Made by a program: the position numbers and the translations under genes
Source: Flavobacterium sp.
Lineage (GTDB): Bacteria > Bacteroidota > Bacteroidia > Flavobacteriales > Flavobacteriaceae
Direction: 5' to 3'
NCBI GenBank assembly: GCA_023259675.1
Contig: JALRGT010000020.1
Location: forward strand, 1 to 47,345
Length of the DNA: 47,345 nt
Notes under the pieces: model-generated
The model's input: only the letters and a program-made list of their open reading frames with translations
Told to the model about the DNA's origin: nothing
The model's database searches: none
Shown here: piece after piece, positions 43,242-47,345 of the stretch
Layout of the letters: every line of letters starts with the position of its first letter
How positions within the stretch are numbered: the first letter of the stretch is position 1

Positions 43242-44195
43242 ATGAGCAATACAATAACGACTACGAACTTCCATTTTCCAAATCAAAAATCAGTTTACAG
43301 AGGAAAAGTTAGGGAGGTTTACAATATTGGAGATGAACTTTTAGTGATGATTGCCACAGACAGGCTTTCGGCATTTGATGTGGTTTTGCCAAAAGGAATT
43401 CCTTATAAAGGTCAGATTTTAAACCAAATTGCAACCAAGTTTATGGAACTTACCAAAGACATTGTTCCCAATTGGTTGATTGCTACTCCGGATCCAAGTG
43501 TTGCGGTTGGTCATTTATGTGAGCCGTTCAAAGTAGAGATGGTCATTCGAGGATACCTTTCAGGACATGCGGCACGTGAGTATGCTGCAGGAAAAAGAAC
43601 GCTTTGTGGAGTACCAATGCCAGAAGGATTAAACGAGAACGATAAATTCCCAACTCCTATAATTACACCAACTACCAAAGCAGACAATGGGGAGCACGAT
43701 GCAGATATTTCTAGAGAAGACATTCTTGCCAAAGGAATCGTAAGTGAAGAAGATTATTTGGTTTTAGAAAAATACACTAGAGCTTTGTTTCAAAGAGGTA
43801 CTGAAATTGCAGCAAGTCGTGGATTGATATTGGTAGATACTAAATATGAGTTTGGAAAAACTAAAGAAGGAGAGATTGTTTTAATTGACGAGATCCACAC
43901 ACCGGATTCTTCACGTTATTTTTATGCCGAAGGATATCAAGAAAGACAAGATAGAGGAGAAGAACAAAAACAATTGTCGAAAGAGTTTGTGCGTCGTTGG
44001 TTAATCCAAAATGGATTTCAAGGTAAAGAAGGGCAACAGATTCCGGAGATGAGCGATGAATATATCGAATCGGTTTCGGATAGATATATTGAATTATATG
44101 AAAATATTATTGGAGAGAAATTCGTAAAAGCGGATATTTCTAATATTAATGAGCGAATCGAAAAGAATGTATTGGCATATTTAGCGTCAAGATAA
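43242..44195 (+). CDS. purC: Phosphoribosylaminoimidazole-succinocarboxamide synthase
   Basis: A 317-residue purine biosynthesis enzyme joining aspartate to CAIR with ATP to give SAICAR. Signatures are [49 protein letters not shown] and [14 protein letters not shown]. It is the longer SAICAR synthetase form rather than the ~240-residue E. coli form. No other purine gene is adjacent in the window. Confidence 0.97.
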   Translation: MSNTITTTNFHFPNQKSVYRGKVREVYNIGDELLVMIATDRLSAFDVVLPKGIPYKGQILNQIATKFMELTKDIVPNWLIATPDPSVAVGHLCEPFKVEMVIRGYLSGHAAREYAAGKRTLCGVPMPEGLNENDKFPTPIITPTTKADNGEHDADISREDILAKGIVSEEDYLVLEKYTRALFQRGTEIAASRGLILVDTKYEFGKTKEGEIVLIDEIHTPDSSRYFYAEGYQERQDRGEEQKQLSKEFVRRWLIQNGFQGKEGQQIPEMSDEYIESVSDRYIELYENIIGEKFVKADISNINERIEKNVLAYLASR

Positions 44196-44220
44196 TTTTT
44201 TCAATCTTTTAAAAATCAAA

Positions 44221-44255
44221 AAAGCCACAATCAAATGAATTGTGGCTTTCTTTTT
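44221..44255. terminator. Bidirectional terminator between purC and the SRPBCC gene
   Basis: Perfect stem AAAGCCACAAT / ATTGTGGCTTT with a 7-base loop, and A/T runs on both sides. It serves both convergent genes. Confidence 0.88.
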
Positions 44256-44268
44256 GAACAGAATTGGA

Positions 44269-44808
44269 TTATTTTTCTAATATTATTTTTAGGTTTTTAA
44301 GTCCTTCACTTAAATCATTTCCAAGTAATTCATCTACTTTCATTACGGTCAGCATTAAATTCATAGGGTAGGCCATCGTGCCATTAAATCCCCATTTTAC
44401 TTTAGTTTCATTAGCTGAAACCGATTCAGTTATGAAATAAGCTTTATCTGTTGCTTCAAAAGGAACTGTAAATCGTAGTTCCATATCCATACGTTCATCT
44501 GTAATGATTTTTTTTATTTCTTGTTCTCCAGTGCCTATTTCTGCATTTTGACTTTCCCAGCTAGCAATGGCACCTACTGTTCCGTCGACACCAGAAAAAG
44601 ATTTTTTCATATTCGGATCTTTTTTTGCCCAAACACTAAATTGATCTTGGTTTTTCAAAAATTTAATATAATTGAAAACAGAATCTTTAGGTTTGTTGAT
44701 GGTGATTTCTCGTTCTACAGCATAATCTTTTCGCATAAATAAAGCTGATACAAGTGTTAGTACAATTAAGGACAAAATGACAAATACAATCTTCTTGATG
44801 ATTTTCAT
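44269..44808 (-). CDS. SRPBCC (START-like) family protein with an N-terminal membrane anchor
   Basis: A 179-residue protein. A membrane helix or uncleaved signal (IIKKIVFVILSLIVLTLVSALF) precedes a START/polyketide-cyclase-like domain (about 30-175): VEREITINKPKDSVFNYIKFL opens the domain and KVKWGFNGTMAYPMNLML closes it. Such domains bind hydrophobic ligands; the ligand is unknown. Confidence 0.85.
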   Translation of the reverse strand: MKIIKKIVFVILSLIVLTLVSALFMRKDYAVEREITINKPKDSVFNYIKFLKNQDQFSVWAKKDPNMKKSFSGVDGTVGAIASWESQNAEIGTGEQEIKKIITDERMDMELRFTVPFEATDKAYFITESVSANETKVKWGFNGTMAYPMNLMLTVMKVDELLGNDLSEGLKNLKIILEK

Positions 44809-45124
44809 AAAAAGTTTTTTAAAATTAGTAGATTAATGAATAGTTGTTTTTTGCAGTAATATAAAATAAAAGAGATTCTAATAATTTAATCCATTTTATA
44901 TGTGGTCTTGGGGTTAGGTAAATAGATACGAATATGAAGTTAAAAAACGTGGATGGCTAATAACTTTTCCTTATGAATAATTATTAAGGGAATATTTTTC
45001 AAAAACTAGTGAATCCTTCTTTTGAATTTGTAATAGAACAAGGAAACCTATGAAAAGTAATAAATAATCAAATAAAGGCAATTGGGTTATCATATAAAAT
45101 AACCCAATAACCCAATTCTAAGTC
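44809..45124. other. Intergenic region with a dyad near the M42 gene end
   Basis: About 316 AT-rich bases with no gene. At 45081-45108 ATTGGGTTAT and ATAACCCAAT form a 10-base dyad, and AACCCAAT recurs at 45109-45116. It may end the M42 transcript (minus strand), though there is no good T run after it. Confidence 0.5.
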
Positions 45125-46213
45125 TTATTTAAAATAAGAGAAAGTTTCCTCGTTTTCTAATTTCAACAATGTTTCATAAATTAATTGAATCACATTTTCA
45201 ACATCTTCACGATGCACCATCTCTACTGTGGTGTGCATGTAGCGCAAAGGAAGTGAGATTAAAGCCGAAGCGACACCGCCATTACTGTAGGCAAAGGCAT
45301 CGGTATCGGTTCCGGTAACTCTAGAAGAGGCTAGGCGTTGAAAAGGAATTTTCTTTTCTTCGGCAGTGTCTAGGATTAATTCGCGTAAATTATTTTGAAC
45401 AGCAGGAGCATAGGTTACTACTGGACCTTTTCCAATTTTGGTTTCCCCTTCAATTTTTTTCTCAATCATTGGAGTGGTCGAGTCGTGGCACACATCGGTA
45501 ATTATGGCTACGTTAGGTTTGATAGTCTTGGTAATCATTTCGGCACCACGCAAACCAACCTCTTCTTGAACAGAATTGGTGATGTATAATCCAAATGGGA
45601 GTTTAATATTGTTCTCGTGTAATAAACGAGCCACTTCGGCAATCATAAAACCACCCATACGGTTATCAATGGCGCGACAAACAAATTTGTTTTTGTTCAG
45701 AATCATGAATTCATCGGGGTAGGTAATTACACAGCCCACATGTACGCCCATTTTTTCTACTTCTTCTTTGGTTTCGCATCCTAAATCAATAAATAGATTA
45801 CTTATTTTTGGATTTTCTTCTTTGTCTCTGTTTCTGGTATGAATGGCGGGCCATCCAAAAACGCCTTTTACAATTCCTTTTTTGGTATGAATGTTTACTC
45901 TTTTCGAAGGAGCTATTTGATGGTCTGAGCCTCCATTTCTAATTACATAAACCAATCCATCATCAGTAATATAGTTTACATACCAAGATATTTCATCTGC
46001 GTGTCCTTCTATAACTACTTTATAAGGTGCGTCCGGATTTATGATTCCTACTGCAGTTCCATAAGTATCGGTTATAAATGTATCTACATATGGTTTTAGG
46101 TAATCCATCCATATTTTTTGTCCTTCTGCTTCATAACCCGTAGGGGAGGCGTTGTTTAAATACTCTTCTAAAAATGATAATGAAGATTTTTTTAATATCG
46201 ATTTTGTGCTCAT
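45125..46213 (-). CDS. M42 family metallo-aminopeptidase
   Basis: A 362-residue peptidase with two zinc ions. Metal ligands are H71 and D73 (GHADE), D183 (AIDNRMGG), E217/E218 (SVQEEVG), D240 and the C-terminal H (MHTTVEMVH). The family forms large tetrahedral aminopeptidase particles that trim short peptides. Length is normal. It is divergent from the DUF4294 gene. Confidence 0.93.
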   Translation of the reverse strand: MSTKSILKKSSLSFLEEYLNNASPTGYEAEGQKIWMDYLKPYVDTFITDTYGTAVGIINPDAPYKVVIEGHADEISWYVNYITDDGLVYVIRNGGSDHQIAPSKRVNIHTKKGIVKGVFGWPAIHTRNRDKEENPKISNLFIDLGCETKEEVEKMGVHVGCVITYPDEFMILNKNKFVCRAIDNRMGGFMIAEVARLLHENNIKLPFGLYITNSVQEEVGLRGAEMITKTIKPNVAIITDVCHDSTTPMIEKKIEGETKIGKGPVVTYAPAVQNNLRELILDTAEEKKIPFQRLASSRVTGTDTDAFAYSNGGVASALISLPLRYMHTTVEMVHREDVENVIQLIYETLLKLENEETFSYFK

Positions 46214-46235
46214 AAAATTATTTTTTGCTAATTTA

Positions 46236-46243
46236 TAAATTTG
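46236..46243 (+). promoter_or_regulatory. Possible -7 box of the DUF4294 gene
   Basis: TAAATTTG matches TAnnTTTG, 51 bases upstream of the ATG at 46294. It lies downstream of an alternative ATG at 46225, so it argues for the later start. No TTG at 19-21 bases upstream. Confidence 0.45.
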
Positions 46244-46293
46244 GTATTAGACTTGTAGGTATAATGTATAATTTTACGACTAAATTATTTCCA

Positions 46294-46968
46294 ATGAAGT
46301 TTACATCCTATATAATATTCTTTTTATTTCTGTCAATCGTTACCAAAGCCCAAGAAATACCAAATAACCCAAATACGATGGGGTTTGTGGTTAATGATAC
46401 TATTGATGTAGTCAATGATACGATTCAGTTGGAGGAAATTGTAGTTTCGAAAGAAAAATTAAATCCGGACGATAGAAAAAGCTACCTGATTTTACGAAGT
46501 AGAGTTTATAGAACTTATCCATACGCAAAACTGGCTTCCGAAAGATTGACTAATTTAAATGCTGGGATGGCACGATTAACTACCAATAAAGAAAAGAAAA
46601 AGTATTTCAAGATTGTGGAAGACTATCTTACCAATGAATTTGAAGCAAGGTTAAAGAAATTATCCCGTAGTCAGGGTAGAATTTTAGTAAAGTTAATCCA
46701 TCGCCAAACGGGATCTACTACTTATGAGTTAGTAAAATCGTTAAAAAGTGGTTGGAAAGCATTTTGGTCAAATACAGCGGCGAGTTTGTTTGACATAGAT
46801 TTGAAATCAAAATACGCTCCATATGATGTAAACGAAGATTATTTAATAGAAAACATATTGATAGATGCATTCAATACTGGTCGACTGTATAATCAGCCGC
46901 CGGCAAATCCAGTCGATATCGATAAACTTAACGATTATTGGGATTCTAAAAAAGAAATTCAAAAATAA
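46294..46968 (+). CDS. DUF4294 domain secreted protein
   Basis: A 224-residue protein with a signal peptide (MKFTSYIIFFLFLSIVTKAQ). The mature region matches the Bacteroidota DUF4294 family: DTIQLEEIVVSKEKLNPDDRKSYLILRSRVYRTYPYAKLASERL and LVKLIHRQTGSTTYELVKSL. No function is known; location is presumably periplasmic. The frame is open to 46225, but the 46294 start gives the signal peptide directly and lies downstream of the -7 box. Confidence 0.87.
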   Translation: MKFTSYIIFFLFLSIVTKAQEIPNNPNTMGFVVNDTIDVVNDTIQLEEIVVSKEKLNPDDRKSYLILRSRVYRTYPYAKLASERLTNLNAGMARLTTNKEKKKYFKIVEDYLTNEFEARLKKLSRSQGRILVKLIHRQTGSTTYELVKSLKSGWKAFWSNTAASLFDIDLKSKYAPYDVNEDYLIENILIDAFNTGRLYNQPPANPVDIDKLNDYWDSKKEIQK

Positions 46969-47005
46969 ATAATTGTTATTTCTGGCGTTCCCAATTTATA
47001 CCAGG

Positions 47006-47035
47006 AGGCATTGTCTAAAAGATGGTGCCTTTTTT
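47006..47035 (+). terminator. Terminator after the DUF4294 gene
   Basis: AGGCATTGTCT pairs with AGATGGTGCCT (three G-U pairs) over a 3-base loop and is followed by T's; flanking ATACC / GGTAT may extend the stem. It is 37 bases after the stop codon. Confidence 0.75.
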
Positions 47036-47040
47036 GGTAT

Positions 47041-47145
47041 AAATAGGTCGGGCTATCCGCTACAAGTCCTCGTTTCGCTGCGTTTCTCTACGCTTTCCTG
47101 TGGGCTTTTCGCTTTTATCCCTAACGCGGGGAGAGGTGGAATCGC
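47041..47145. repeat. GC-richer repeat-like block
   Basis: A stretch of about 100 bases (GGTCGGGCTATCCGCTACAA ... TCGCTTTTATCCCTAACGCG) is clearly more GC-rich than its surroundings. Its wording resembles non-coding repeats I associate with Flavobacterium genomes; no copy lies elsewhere in this window, so this is recognition only. A frame open across it (46973-47275) looks spurious. Confidence 0.35.
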
Positions 47146-47280
47146 GTTTTCCAAACCCTATAATAGGATTAAAAAGGGGGATTCATTCTTTAGTTCATCA
47201 TTTAGGAAAAAAACTTTGTTATTCAATAATCAGGTTTTCAGTGTATTAAAAAATAAGTTAAAAATAGTTGGGTAAAAAGC

Positions 47281-47310
47281 TTGTAGAAGTGGATTAGTGT
47301 TGTACTTTTG
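47281..47310 (+). promoter_or_regulatory. Strong consensus promoter reading out of the window
   Basis: TTG (47281-47283), exactly 19 bases, then TACTTTTG (47303-47310): a perfect match to the Bacteroidota vegetative promoter. The leader that follows (CACCCGCAACAGCGAAAGCG) is GC-rich and non-coding, as expected upstream of a stable-RNA operon. The transcribed gene lies beyond the window. Confidence 0.75.
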
Positions 47311-47345
47311 CACCCGCAACAGCGAAAGCGTTCTTAGTAATACTG

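Noticed and set aside
46225..46293. Upstream start of the DUF4294 gene
   Set aside because: It precedes the likely -7 box and would mask the signal peptide.
46973..47275. 100-codon plus-strand frame at the right end
   Set aside because: It runs across a terminator and a GC-rich repeat-like block, has no signature, and its product is not protein-like.

Overview
The window looks like a draft contig from a Flavobacterium-like member of the Bacteroidota. The reasons are strongly AT-biased codons, gliding-motility genes gldF/gldG, a Na+-NQR operon, few clear Shine-Dalgarno sites, and several promoters of the Bacteroidota form TTG-N19..21-TAnnTTTG. Nearly all of it is ordinary chromosome. I saw no phage, intact insertion sequence or CRISPR array.

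Layout. 1-283 is an open reading frame with a single EF-hand and C-ending codons. It looks eukaryotic and is fused to bacterial DNA at a short direct repeat (284-513), so it is probably an assembly or library chimera. 599-3908 holds a lipid A-type acyltransferase, a rhomboid protease, a SIMPL protein, a CBS-domain protein and a 61-residue four-cysteine membrane protein. 3905-10863 (minus) is a complete nqrABCDEF-apbE operon, and the four-cysteine protein at its end is a candidate NqrM-like assembly factor. 11442-11525 is tRNA-Tyr with its own promoter and terminator. 11701-12867 is a TlpA/DUF4369 lipoprotein gene interrupted by an in-frame TGA. 13058-18778 holds a DnaJ-KTSC protein, conserved hypotheticals, a large hybrid PAS histidine kinase overlapping a single-domain response regulator, two tiny oppositely charged proteins and a YchJ-like protein.

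18946-22112 is a VWA / secreted orphan / MoxR-type AAA ATPase cluster. It is followed by a 2OG-Fe(II) oxygenase gene. Convergent to these is a four-gene minus-strand operon (30730 to 22839): a transglutaminase-DUF2126 fusion, a circularly permuted ATP-grasp plus alpha-E protein, a second transglutaminase-like protein, and a protein resembling protein-glutaminases. The first three form a known but poorly understood amide-ligation gene set. The fourth is the most unusual item in the window. 31078-34937 has a 2'-5' RNA ligase-like protein, a saccharopine dehydrogenase-like protein and a Tat-exported Gfo/Idh oxidoreductase.

35065-46968 is core genome: dnaN, gldG-gldF with a SAM hydroxide adenosyltransferase gene, phoH, an SDR, a HAD phosphatase, purC, an SRPBCC protein, an M42 aminopeptidase and a DUF4294 protein. 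The right end (47006-47345) has a terminator, a GC-richer repeat-like block and a perfect-consensus promoter reading out of the window, probably into a stable-RNA operon. A repeated operon there would explain why the contig stops.
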